Source of the DNA: Anaeramoeba flamelloides
Taxonomy: Eukaryota; Metamonada; Anaeramoebidae
Direction: 5' to 3'
Assembly (NCBI GenBank): GCA_027625915.1
Contig: JANTQA010000016.1
Coordinates: forward strand, 4,097,001-4,161,000
DNA length: 64,000 nucleotides
How positions within the stretch are numbered: position 1 is the first letter of the stretch; every line of letters starts with the position of its first letter. The translations under genes were made by a program, and so were the position numbers. The notes beneath the pieces were generated by a model, which saw nothing but the letters and a program-made list of their open reading frames with translations, searched no databases and had not been told where the DNA came from. Below, one piece after another: positions 35,976 to 47,533 of this stretch.

Positions 35976-36559
35976 TATTTTATTCTGAAATAAGATTGGT
36001 CATAAGATTTTTAATAGTCTCAGAAATCATGTTAACAGTATCATTTACCCCCAATTGCAGCAAACTTTCCTTAAAAACCTATCTATATTGAGGCTAACCC
36101 CTTAACTTTGAATAAAGTATTTTAGAGGTTTAAATCTAAAGAAATGATGTACAATGAGTAAATATTTGAAATATTATTTGTCCCAACAGTTTGAGAAAGA
36201 GAACTTATCAAATTTAATTGAAGAGAAATTTATATAAAAACAAAAATTTTTATTAGCTCTGCTATAATTATAAAAATAAATTAACTGTTGTTGAGACGAG
36301 AAACTTACCGATTGTATTTGTTACTTATCAAATTTAATGGAACACTTGATAGTTTATTAATTTTACTTGTCGAAAAAACTAAAAATTATTTGCAAAAATC
36401 TTTTAACAATCTGTTGATTTCTTAATCTTTTTTTGAATTGTTTTGTAATGAATTGAAGGCAGTGTTGTTTATAAGACAAATTTACAAAATTAATATACCT
36501 AAAAAAACAAAAGTTTATTTTTTACCATTCATCTTACAAAGAAAAAACTGTTAAAATAA

Positions 36560-39500
36560 ATGGAAGAACCACTCGAAAGCAAAAAATCTGATAAACCCAA
36601 GGACAAAAAGAACCTTGTGTTCTTGTTTTTTATTTGTTTAGGACTCAGCCATATGTTGGGATATAATTGCTTTGTGACTGCATATGATTATTTTAAACCA
36701 AATTTGGAAAGTGTTTCCAAGAATTTTGAATTCTGGTTCAATACAATTTTCAATTGCACAACCGTTCTTGCGCTCTTGTTTGATCTCATGATCTCAACAA
36801 TCGTGAAAAAACGAAGAAAAAAAGCGGGGAAAAATCAGACAACAAAGAAATTGAGATTTACTTCTCGCATAATTGTTGGATTTATTATATACATTGTATC
36901 TATGGCGACGCCTCCAATAATTATTGAATATTTCCCTCCAAAGCTTGCGTTTGCTCTCATTTTGATTGAGGTTACTTTGGTTGGCTGTTCTACTGGTTTG
37001 TTTTTTTTACCCTTACCAGTTTTTTTTTTTATTTGGTTCTGTGTTTAACTTTGATGCAAACAAAACTTGATTTCTCAAAATTATTTTTTTTGTTGAGAAT
37101 TCTTCCAAACGTTGAATAAGATCCCCTTCATTTTTCTGAACTCTCTTTTTTTCATTGAAAGTTGATGTTTTTGACAAACATTTTGAAATCCGAAAAACAA
37201 ATTAGATCTTTAAATTTTCCTCAATAATTATTCGATTTCAAGTGAAAAAATCTTAGTATATGAGTAAACGCTATTTACAACAAATTTTACAATTACACTG
37301 TTGAGTATTTCAAAAAGTTTTGACAAAAAAGTATTACTGGTTTTTGAATTCTAAATGGGAAAAAATTTTCACTTCATTTTCAATTTCCTTTTTCTTCGAT
37401 AAATAGAGTTTTCAAAGAAGTAGGTAGTAACTTGTGGCTTCGATCTCAATTTGAAAAAGGAAATTGAAAATGAAGTGAAATTTTTTTCCATTTACAGTGG
37501 TGTAACTAACCCGTGTTTTTTATTTTAACCCATTACTAAAATTTAACCCATGCAAAAAATATTGGCTGACTCTAGAAATAAAAGAAACAAATCAATGGGA
37601 TGAAAACAGTATATAAACAAAAAATTGGGTTCTTTAAATAAATTTTAAAAAAGAATTATGAAGATACTGGAAGATTAAAATGTAATTTTATTACAAAAAA
37701 ATGAGCAAAATTTCATTTTTTGAATTTTGATAAAAAAATCATTTAATCTTTCAAATTTTGTAAATATTGACGAAATTTTTGAAACAAAAGCATTTAATAC
37801 AATTGAGCCATTTCGGTTAATCAAAGATCTAACCTCTAAAGTCAATTTGGATCTGAACCAAGAATCTATAAGTGTCTTTCTGGTCTTCCAATCCCAAGTC
37901 TGAAAAAAAAACATAGTTAAATTTTAGTAATGGGTTAAAGGTTGTCTGAACAGGTTATTTACACCACTGTATAATTCAAATATCAGTATTTGGAACAATT
38001 TCAGGAGACACAGTCCAGAGTGGCCATAAAAACCGTTTAAAGATAAAAAATGAGGGTTTCCAATGAAATCCGTGCTTTTTTTTTTTTTTTTTTATTGTTC
38101 CAATAGAACATCCAATTTAACAATCCAATAGTATACCTAAGTTCAAATCAATTTTGAAAGTAAACCCCTTGATATTATCACAATTCAAAATCTTGTTAGG
38201 GATTATTTTCATGTCCGGTATTTTTTTCACTACTTTATATAAAATTTTCTATCAAAAATTAACTCTATTTTTTGAGATAAATTTTCTAATTTGATCCTTT
38301 ATTTTTAGATTTTCCTTTTAAATAGCAGAACTTTAAGTAACCAGCACCATATTTACTTATTGTTTTTTGTTGGTTTCTTTGATCATTTAAAGTATAAGTC
38401 TTCTTTAAAAAAGAAACACTGGTTTTGATTCGAAGCATGGGTTACCAAGTTTTCACGGGTTAGTGTAATAATAATACAATTTCCTTATCTCAAATCCGAA
38501 ATTTTCCTTGAAAAGGTTCGAAAATCAAAACCCACTTATTTCTCTTATTTTACACCCCCATTTTAGAATATTCTCACGTTGAGGAAAATGTTATAGATAT
38601 ACTTGGATATAAAGTAGAAAATAAGGTCAGCAAGAGGTAAACAAAATTCATTTTAAAATTTATATTATTTTCGTCTTCATTTGGAATTCTTTTCTGAATG
38701 TTGTTATTTACATCATTAGTATGAAAAAATAAAATTGTAAAAATTAAAGTTAGATAAAACTAGTACTTTAACTAACATTTCATCCTTTGTAATAAAGTTT
38801 ATTCACGGTATAATCAACACCCCAGAACTTCAATTTTTTGAGAATATTGTATTTATTGTTGTTAAACATTACCACCTTTTTTAAAAGTATCAAGCCAAGA
38901 AAAAAAAAGATGTTTTTTCAGGTAAAAAATTCCAAATAAATGGAAAATGAATTTTAGTTTAATTCAACTTGGAAATATTTACTTTGATAGATAATAACTA
39001 ATATTTTTAAAAATGCTGTATTCATCTAATAAAACTGAAATATAGAAAAAAAAAATCATCAATGATGTTATTCTTTGTCTTGGTTTTCCAGAATTTAAAA
39101 GAATAGAGCAAAATCTATGAATTTTACTCTATTCTTTTAAATACTGGAAAACCTAACTGCGTTTTTTTTTTTTTTTTTACTTTTTGGAATAAACCGAAAT
39201 CTTCTTTAATTTTCGGTTTATTTCAAAAACGAAAAAAAAAAAAAAACGAACCAAAGTGTCAGTCAAGTGTCGTAGAGTGCCGTCAAGTGCCTAGGTTTTC
39301 CAGAATTCAAAAGAATTGAGTAAAATCTTTGATTCAACTCAATTCTTTTAAATTCTGGGAAATCTAACTGCGTTTTTTTTTAATTAAGAAATAAACAGAA
39401 AATTTGAAAAATTTTCTATTAATTTCTAAAATTAAAAAAATCCTAACGGCACTTTTTGTGAGGTTTTCTGTTTTATATGTTAAGTGTTCTAGGTTTTTTT

Positions 39501-42500
39501 TTGAGGTTTTATATTTTATTTCGAAAATCTATTGATTTTCTAAATAAATAGAAAACTCAAGAAAACCTAACGAAAATCTATTAATTTTACAAATAAACAA
39601 AAAAATCAAGAAAACCTAACGGCGCTTTCCAGAATTTTAAAGAATAGAGAAAAATCAAAGATTTTACTCAATTCTTTTGAATCCCCAAAAAGCTAACGGA
39701 TTTTTTTTTTTACTTTTAGAAATTAAAAGAAATTTTTTGAAATTTTCTGTTTATTACAAAAATTAAAAAAAAACGAATGAAAGTGTCCGTCAATTGCCTA
39801 TGCTTTCCAGAATTCAAAAGAATAGAGAAAAATTAAAGATTTTACTCAATTCTTTTAAATTCTAAAAAAGCCTAACGAAAGTGTCCGTCAAGTGCCTAAC
39901 TTTTCTTGAGGTTTTCTGTTTTATTAGTTAAGTGTTCTAGGTTTTTTTTACTTTTTGAAATAAACCGAAAATTTATTAAAATTTTCTGTTTATTTCAAAA
40001 ATTAAAAAAAAACTAGCGAAAATCTATTGATTTTCCCAATAAACAGAAAACTCAAGAAAAGCTAACGGCGGTTTTTTTTTACTTTTTGAAATAAACCGAA
40101 AATTTATTCAATTTTCAGTTTATTTCAAAAATTAAAAAAAACCTAACGAAAGTGTCCTAGGTTTTCCAGGATTTAAAAGAATTGAGTAAAATCAAAGATT
40201 TTTCTCCATTCTTTTAAATTCTGGAAAACCTAACGGAAAATCAAAAAAAAAATTATTTTTTCAATTTAAATCAATAAATAATTCTTTAAATTGTCAAAAT
40301 AATTGATTCCCATTTAAAAGATATTTATTAAATTTAAAATTCTTTTGAATGATAATAAAATAACCTCTTAAGGGATTAGCATCCCCATATATTCCTCTAT
40401 AATTAAAGTTTGGTATAATTTAAAGTAAATCATATTAGTTCTACATGACTCAAATAGTTTCTGTGACTCTAAAAAATCTATTATAAATCTTATTGCTCAA
40501 TAAATTATTACATTTTTTATTAAGGATCACAATACAATTTTTCATTTTGGAATTCTTTTTTTAATTCCTTTTCCAAATCTCAAAATAAGAAATCAAAATC
40601 ATAGTATTTTTCTATTTAATAAGCAACATTTCTAACCTCCAAAAGTTAACTCTTTTTTCATTTTTTCAATTTCATGATTTACTCAATAATTATTAGCATA
40701 AAAACCCAAAGATTGATGATTTTAGTTTTTTTGCCCCGAAAATAAACTCAATTCCAAAAATTGTTACTCAACATTAAATAATAAATTACAAATAAAATTA
40801 TATTCTTGAGTATTCAATAACAACTAATTATTAACTCTTATTAATAATTCACTTTTAAATTATTATACGCCAAAATTAAAGCCTGATATTTTAAAAAATA
40901 TAAAAAAAAATAAAGTCAAAACCTAAAAAAAAATGAATCATAATTTTTGAAATGAATTCACCAATTTTTTATTTTTTTACTTTCACTGAAAATATTTTAA
41001 CAAGAATATTTTTTGCTAAATAATTATATTCATTTGAAAAGACATTATATATTCTTAAATTTCTTAAGATTTATTTGGTATTTTCGAAATATTTTTTTTT
41101 TTTACACATAATCTTTTGCAAAAAAAAAAAAGAAAAAAAAAAAAAAAAATAAAAAAAATTGAAATTTAAAAAAAAAGAAAACCAAATTCGAAAAAAAAAG
41201 AAAAAAAAAGAAAATTTTAAAAAAGCAAAAATTTGAACCAAATAAGAAAAAATGATTATGATCCAAAAATTGGAAAATTACTTTTGATAAGAATATGAGA
41301 ATAAAATTCTATAAAACCACTTTCAATACCATTATAAAGTGTGTCAAAAACTTTGAAAAATAGTTTACATTCGGCATACAATAACATTTTTTCATGTTCT
41401 GGATAATCCTTAAATAAATTTTTGCAAAGTGAAATGAAAATTTTATTCAATTTATTTTTCAACAAATATTCTAATTTGACAAACAGCTTCACTGAAAAAA
41501 AAGAATTACCCCAAACATACATCTATTTTTTAAAAAGGCGGTATAAAAGGTTTTCAAATGTATTGCAAAATGCGTGACTCTCTTTTTTTAAGCCATTTGG
41601 ATAAAACTTTTTGAAAACTTTTAGTATTCACTTTTTGAAAACAGCTCTAATTATTTACTTATTTATTTTTTTTTTTTAATTTGAATATAAAACAAATTTG
41701 AATTAAAAATCGGTTAATTATCATATAATACTATCTAATGGCTACTCCAACTTAAACGAATAGGTATTGTCCAGGGTGGCATTTTTGGATTTGCGTCATT
41801 GTTTGAGCCAAAGTATACAACCGCTTTAATGATTGGACAGGGTGTTGCAGGTGCTCTAATATCGTATCTTAGAGTAATTACAAAAATATCAACAAAGCAG
41901 ACACCATCTGGTATCCGGACATCAGCGATCTCATATTTTGAAACAAGCTCGGCTATTGTTCTTTTTGTGATTTTTGGATATTATGTTCTTTTACGGGCAA
42001 AATTTACAAAATATTATATCAACAAATATTATACTAGCCACTATAAGGAAGCACACAATTTAGAAATCAATAAAGAACCTTCATCGGAACGAGAAGAGGG
42101 CATATCCAGCAATTACGACAATGATGAAGATAAGTATTTACTCCACGATGATAGCATCGACAACGAGGCAGTGGAAAAAGAAGTCAAAATTTTACCATTA
42201 TTGAAAAAAACATTTCCCTATGGTATTTCCGTTTTTACAGTTTTTACAATTACTCTTGCTATATTCCCCTCAGTGATCGTTGAGATCCCCTCAAACTCAA
42301 ATTATTTAAACAAAACGGGCTGGTTTGCTGTAATTTTAATAACATTGTTTAATACCGGTGATTTAATTGGGCGATCACTTCCCGAGTGGTTCCCTAACTT
42401 TTTATCAACTAAATTTATTATTTGCGTTGTGTTTTTGAGATTAATCTTTTGTGTTTTATTTGTGTTATGTGTGAAAAAAACCATCTTTTCAGATGCAGCC

Positions 42501-42966
42501 GCAATCATATTCATGATAATATTTGCCATCACAAATGGTTATCCTTCAACAGTTGTAATGATGAGAGGCCCATTTGATAAAAAAATCGAAGAACACGAGA
42601 GAGATACAGTTGCAATGATATTAGTAATATTACATTTTTTTTTTTTTTTAATTTTTTTTTTTTTTTTACCTTTTCTTTCCTTTTCCTCTTTTTCTTGTTT
42701 TTCTTTCCTTCTTTTTCATCTCAGAATCAGAAGATGAGGAAGAACTTTCTTTTCTTTTCTTTCTTTTCTTCTTCTTTTTTTTTTTTTTTTTTTGTCCTCT
42801 CTTTTCTTGTCTCCTTCGTTTGTGTTAATTATCATCAAAATTTTATATATTGTTACTATTTTGTTTAATTGTTCTTTGAATTTTATAGACGTTATATTTG
42901 CAAAGTGGGCTTTTTTTTGGATCAGTTGCTAGTTGGATTTTTATCCCAATTATTGGAAAAAATTAA
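36560..42966 (+). CDS. Equilibrative nucleoside transporter (ENT, SLC29 family)
   Basis: Multi-pass membrane carrier for nucleosides or nucleobases. Three exons: 36560-36995, 41764-42623 and 42889-42966; CDS 1374 nt, 457 aa, the usual ENT length. The first junction joins ACT-G to GT-ATT, giving GCSTG then IVQGGIFGFASLF, the conserved ENT helix 4-5 signature. Further marks are IGQGVAGALIS, a long acidic loop (about residues 230-275), the LFNTGDLIGRSL motif typical of helix 8, and the final GLFFGSVASWIF helix with a short tail. Intron 1 is 4768 bp and carries a nested transposon pair, a third element fragment, the palindrome mosaic and an F-element copy. Intron 2 (265 bp) is T- and C-rich. Without the third exon the protein would lose its last helix. 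Confidence 0.93.
37334..37988. mobile_element. Foldback element, family C, copy 2 (hosting B)
   Basis: The left end TACTGGTTTTTGAATT pairs with TACTGATATTTGAATT (reversed right end). Its internal arms, TTTCACTTCATTTTCAATTT and the reverse complement, are about 35 bp. Close to its right end it is interrupted by the B element (37493-37971), after which the last 17 bp of C resume. Confidence 0.75.
37493..37971. mobile_element. TA-flanked element, family B, inserted in C
   Basis: TACAGTGGTGTAACTAACCC on the left and the reverse of AGGTTATTTACACCACTGTA on the right, the canonical look of a Tc1/mariner-type end. A 21-bp inner pair around CCCATTACTAAAATTTAA lengthens the arms to about 60 bp. A minus-strand frame of about 79 codons in the middle (37675-37914) might be transposase residue but has no clear motif. 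Confidence 0.85.
38064..38476. mobile_element. Truncated family A copy with a B-like end
   Basis: The interior follows the A copies (TTATTGTTCCAATAGAACATCC, then AGATAAATTTTCTAATTTGATCC), but the first part of A is missing. The right end reads CACGGGTTAGTGTAA, closer to the B terminal repeat than to A. Several internal blocks have diverged. It looks like an old, recombined or decayed copy. Confidence 0.6.
39082..40236. repeat. Palindrome mosaic, cluster 1 (ENT intron)
   Basis: Three palindrome types alternate. P1 is about 70 bp, GGTTTTCCAGAATT to AATTCTGGAAAACC with a CAAAG-type centre, at 39082-39153, 39294-39363, 39624-39692, 39802-39870 and 40160-40230. P2 is about 60 bp, GAAATAAACCGAAAATTT to its mirror, near 39178, 39381, 39709, 39950 and 40071. 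P3 has GAGGTTTTCTGTTTTAT arms around GAAAATCTATTGATTTTC, near 39459-39622 and, in part, 39907 and 40018. Modules are joined by CCTAACGGCG-like boxes and AGTGTCCGTCAAGTGCCTAG spacers. A run of decamers occupies 39255-39294. Confidence 0.85.
40368..40850 (-). mobile_element. Dispersed element, family F, copy 3 (reversed)
   Basis: Starts TTAAGGGATTAGCATCCCC and continues as the reverse complement of the F core (AGTTTCTGTGACTCTAAAAA and TCAATAATTATTAGCAT correspond to strings in copies 1 and 2). The far end is not sharp. Confidence 0.55.
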
Positions 42967-44759
42967 CTCAAAAAAAAAATCAATTTTTTTCTATATCTTA
43001 AATGATTTTTACTTATTATATTTTAATTAATTATTTTAACCCTGTATTAAAAATATTTTTTATTCTTTGTATTGATTGTTTTTCAACAAAACAATTGAAT
43101 TTATTTATCTTTTTAATAAACAAAAATTCTAAATTTATATATAATCATTATTTATCATTATTAATAAATTTGAGAATTTAGAAAAATTAGTCTAAAATAA
43201 TATTTTTATTTTTTTTTATTTTTATTAACTATTGAGTAAAAAAATACATCTCATAACATTCTTTAGGCGGTCACCGAACTCTGAAAATGCACTTTTTTTT
43301 ATTATCTGGGAATTATATTAATAATAAATATTGAGAGTGTTTTTTATTTTTCGAGAATAGGTATATATCATTCTTGGCACTATTGACTCATTTCATAAAG
43401 AAATTACCATTCCTACCATTGGAAAATATCACCACCCATTAACTATCAACATCGAATAAACTTGTTGATAAATCAGAATTAGGCTAAAAAGTTGAATTAA
43501 AAAAATATTTTTTCAAGTTTCAATTTTTTTTCAAAATAAATTGGGTTTTCTGAAAACAAACACCAACAAAACCTTTTACTTGAAAATGGACATCAAAATT
43601 TTCACACAATCAATGGATTGTACCAGAATTTCTTTTTAAACTTTTTCAACAAAAATAAAAGCAATGTATTCTTGGATTATTAAGGTTAAAATCAGTTTTC
43701 TATTAAAATCATTTTCGTTCGTTGAACCTAAATATTTTGTGATTTCGTATCAAAAATCAACTTTATCAATTGTTCCCTTAACTACATTACCGGTCTATAA
43801 TCATGCAAGTGTTAGGGATCAACATATATAAGAAATGATATACAGTGAATCACCCCAAAGAAAAATGTTTATGTTTTTTAAATAAAGGATTCTTATCCCT
43901 TGGTCTACCTTCTCAACAAACCTCATTATTTGGTGTTAGATAATCAACAGTTTTATATTGATTGTTTTTTTTTTACTTAAGATTTTTGTTCTTTATATGT
44001 CTTTTTACGTTTGGTTTGTTTACCATTTATTATGTTTTTTTTTTTTTTTAGATTTTTGCTTATTTTTTAGATATGCGAAAAAATTTTAAATTAATAAAAA
44101 TAATTTCATCCTAAAATGTTTCAAAAGAGTTCAATTTGAGACATTTTTTATTCAACCCCTGAGAAACACCTTGTTGAATTTTTGATCTAAGAGTTAAATT
44201 TTTAAACATTTACTACAAATATTTTTTCATTCTACTAAAAAAATTTAATCTGAATAAATAAAATTATAATTTTCTAGAGTGTTAAAAAAAAACAAGATAA
44301 AGAATGAAAACAAAATTAAAATGATAATCATTCAAATTCAATAGAGACATTCCCAAACAAACTTTCATGTTAACTAACCAACAAAACTAAATTAATCAAA
44401 CTTATTGCAATGTGGTTTTAGGTTCAATTAATTAAATGGTAGTATTAATTAATATTTAATATTTGTTATCAATCTTTATTCATGCCAGCTTTTTTGAATT
44501 TCATTTTATTTTGTTTTTTGTTTTTGTAACAAATTTTATTTTTAATTCTCCAACCTAAAACAAATTTCTTATTTTTCTTTTCGTCTCTGCGATGTATCTT
44601 GCCCTTTTAATTAAAGAAAAGATATCTTTTCATTGATAATATTATTAAAGTTATAATGATGATAAAAAGATCTACATAATGTTTAATTGGAATGACAAAA
44701 GTTTGTTCTTTATTTTTGCTATACTATCTCTTATATCTAATAAATTCAATAATAATTAC

Positions 44760-44825
<66 letters not shown>
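44760..44825. repeat. AAT microsatellite
   Basis: Uninterrupted AAT units over about 66 bp in non-coding sequence. Confidence 0.95.
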
Positions 44826-45221
44826 CATGAGTTGAATGATTATCAAATTTTAAAGTTAGTTTGTAAAATTAGACCCAAAAACAACAAAATATTTTCTTTA
44901 CTTTAAAATTTTTGAATAATTTTTTTCTAAAAACAGAGTTTAATTTAATTCCTATAAATATTAAATTAAGAGTTCTAGAACTCTGAATTTATGTTTTAAG
45001 GAAAAATAATTTCTTCTAAAAATTTCAAAATGGTACTTTATATATATAAATATAGAAAAACCAAATTTTCATTTTATAATAAAAAAAATTTTATAAATTT
45101 AGATTTTTTAAATTTATGAAAAAAAAATGTTTTTATGTGAAAATGTGATTTAATTCTTAGATAAATGCTCGATAAATTTTTTTTCATTGTATTAATTGTA
45201 TAATTTGGTAATTATTTAAAG

Positions 45222-45242
45222 ATATATATATATATATATATT
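45222..45242. repeat. AT dinucleotide repeat
   Basis: About ten uninterrupted AT units, just upstream of the Tc1/mariner-like element. Confidence 0.9.
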
Positions 45243-45284
45243 GATTGTTCTAAAAATTTTGGTTTTATTTTTTTTTATAAACCC

Positions 45285-45814
45285 TATTCCAAAAATTTGG
45301 ACACACCCAAAATCAAAAATAAGTAAAATAAAACTCGATATATAATATTTTTCCAAACGTAAGATAAAACCACATTTAAGTTACCCAGTATTAATGTTTT
45401 AATAAGTAATCATTTTCATCCAAATAAAAGAAAAAAAATATAAAACTCAAAAATAAAAATTCTCTCTTTGTCCAAAATAATGATAGGAGCCAAACAAAAA
45501 ATGTATTGATGAATATGTTAAAATTCTTGAACAATTGTTGATCGATGAAATGTTAAGATACCATGGTCAAATTGTATGTGGTTTTCGAATTTAACAAACC
45601 CAATACTAAACCTTCTATCAATCATTGTCTAAAAATTTCCAGATCTAAAGAAACAGATTATATAACTATAGAAAAAAAAACGAAATGAAAACAAAAACAA
45701 AAAAGACAAAAAATGAAATAGTTTGTAAAATAAAAATTAAAACCAAATTGGATGTAAAGTGGAGTATTGTTATACTTTCAACAGTTTAAAATGTGTCCAA
45801 AATTTTGGAATTTA
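45285..45814 (+). mobile_element. Tc1/mariner-like element with transposase remnant
   Basis: 530 bp. Ends TATTCCAAAAATTTGGACAC and the reverse of GTGTCCAAAATTTTGGAATTTA, with TA outside. Inside, a 35-codon plus-strand frame at 45487-45594 reads DEYVKILEQLLIDEMLRYHG, which resembles the segment just before the second catalytic Asp of Tc1/mariner/pogo transposases (Y..IL...L). It ends at a TAA and no DN motif follows, so the copy is defective. A single related end lies near 62821-62845. Confidence 0.7.
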
Positions 45815-47533
45815 GTTTAAATAAATAAAATAAGGAATATGGCTAAAAAATTAATTATGGTTTGGTACATTCAGTCAGAGTTAATGAAACTTTATTTTTT
45901 TTTTTAAATATTATTTAAAATTTATATTTTAATAAATATTAAATTTCAAAAAATCTTCTAAAATATGAAACTTCATTGTAATACAAAACAATTATTCACA
46001 TTTTTCTCAAATTCATTATTTAATAGAATTAAAAAGAACAAAATTAAAAATTTCCTTTTCCTTTTTTTGAACTTTTTGAAAGTGGATGTTACCTAATTCA
46101 AGAAAAATAAAGCATTTTGGTAATTTCCATCAAATATTAGTTTGAAAATTTTCAATAAAACTTTAATTCAAAATTTTAAAGTTTTTACAATGATTTTTGT
46201 TTTTTGAGAAATTCAGAATTACATTTTAATTTTTGTAAAATGATATTATACCAGACAAAAAAATAAATTGGATTATTATTAAAAATCACTAAATGAGGAA
46301 CAATAATCCTGGATATTTAAAATGTCTTAAGAATCGTCCTTGATTAAAAGTTTCGGTTAAGTTTTCCTTTGTTTGGAAAAAAATTGTCATTTTTGTTAAG
46401 AGACGAATGTTTGGGTGATTTTCTTATCTTAAAGGGGTTGACCAATAAAGTGGGGTCTTTTTTTAAAGTAAAAGCAAGTTATTCTCTCATTTTCGTTATT
46501 TTTTGTTTCTTCATTTAGGAATAATTCCTTTTATCTTTGAAATATTTCAAAACTAAATTAATATTTAAAGGGGTGTACTGTTATAGCTGTTGTTGGTTAT
46601 GAGTTTTGGAGATCATTTTTATTCTATCTCTTTGAAAATTTATTTCCTTTGGATTTTTTCATTTGTCAAAAAAATACTCTTGATTTTGAAAAAGTTTTTA
46701 ATTTGGCAAATATATTTAAAAATTGAATTTTAGTTAAATAATAGAATCAAAATGATATCTACTTTGGTGAAAATATCTTCGTCTATAAAAATCAATTATT
46801 TTGGATATTTACGAATAAAAATATTGAATGATTTTGGGATTTGCGGCTTGGATTATTTTTTACTATAAAACGCCATTCATTAATATTTTTGAAGAACTGA
46901 TAGATCTGCCATTTTTATTCTTAAAATTTTAATAGTATTTTGGATAAAAATAATCAAATAGAAAATTGTATCAAAAATGATTCATTAATAAAGAATTTCC
47001 AAAAAATTCGAGGTCTGTAAATTAGAATTAAGTTGAATAAATATCTTTTAAAAAACTTTTGAAAGCTTTTTTGGAAATAGTTAAATATAAAACTCCCTTC
47101 AAAATTTTTCCACATAATTCAATTTTTTGTCTATAAAAAATTATTAAATTGGGGTTTAACATTTCAATCTTGAATTAGTTTTTTGATCTTATAATTTTTA
47201 AATAAATTTGCTCCATCTTGAGAAAATTAATTAAACGAGAGAATAGAGTAATTCAAAATAATAAAAAATTAAAATGTATTTTTTAACGATTAATTAATCT
47301 GAGTGAAAATTATTTAATATTCCCCAAAAGTTCAAATTTGTAAAAAAAAAAAAAAAAAAGTTAAATAATTCAAAATGTTCTTTTATAATATTTATTTATA
47401 TTTAATTTTTCTTCTGTTTCTTATTGATTTTGACAGAAAAATATATTGATTTAGGATTTGATTTAATTACTAGAAAAAGTATTGTGAACAAGGAAAAAAA
47501 AAAATTTAGAAATATATAAAATGATCAAAATAC

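Larger units (their letters stand above)
34645..36105. mobile_element. Dispersed element, family F, copy 2 (with two insertions)
   Basis: The left end TTAAGGGACTAATC and the right end GGCTAACCCCTTAA are an imperfect inverted pair. The core matches 8992-9760. It is interrupted by a TTAA-flanked element at 35116-35344 and a TA-flanked element at 35511-35975. After the second insertion the F sequence resumes (GAAATAAGATT, then AGTCTCAGAAA), matching the reversed copy near 40440-40520. Confidence 0.6.
31798..36559. other. Gene-free stretch between MUN-like and ENT genes
   Basis: About 4.8 kb dominated by nested elements: H copy 2 interrupted by I, then F copy 2 interrupted by G and D2. The frame at 32097-32345 has no early ATG and no recognisable domain. 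Nothing else is supported. Confidence 0.7.
36996..41763 (+). other. Giant first intron of the ENT gene (4768 bp)
   Basis: From GTTTGT to an ATAG acceptor. Left to right it holds the C element with B nested (37334-37988), an A/B hybrid-looking copy (38064-38476), the palindrome mosaic (39082-40236), a reversed F copy (40368-40850), and A-rich low-complexity sequence (41100-41220). No gene was found inside. Confidence 0.8.
42967..47533. other. Gene-free stretch between ENT and CCT5 genes
   Basis: About 4.6 kb. It contains the AAT and AT microsatellites, one Tc1/mariner-like element (45285-45814) and a solo I-type end near 46447. The 75-codon frame over the AAT repeat is mostly Asn and is not called as a gene. 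Confidence 0.7.

Noticed and set aside
37675-37914. 79-codon minus-strand frame inside element B as a transposase domain
   Set aside because: Position suits a transposase relic, but I see no helix-turn-helix or DDE motif that I can defend.
39082-40236. CRISPR array as an explanation of the regular repeats
   Set aside because: Units are palindromic, of three kinds and variable in spacing, spacers are themselves repeated, and the host is a eukaryote with introns.
44679-44906. 75-codon frame with a long Asn run
   Set aside because: Created by the AAT microsatellite; little sequence outside the repeat.
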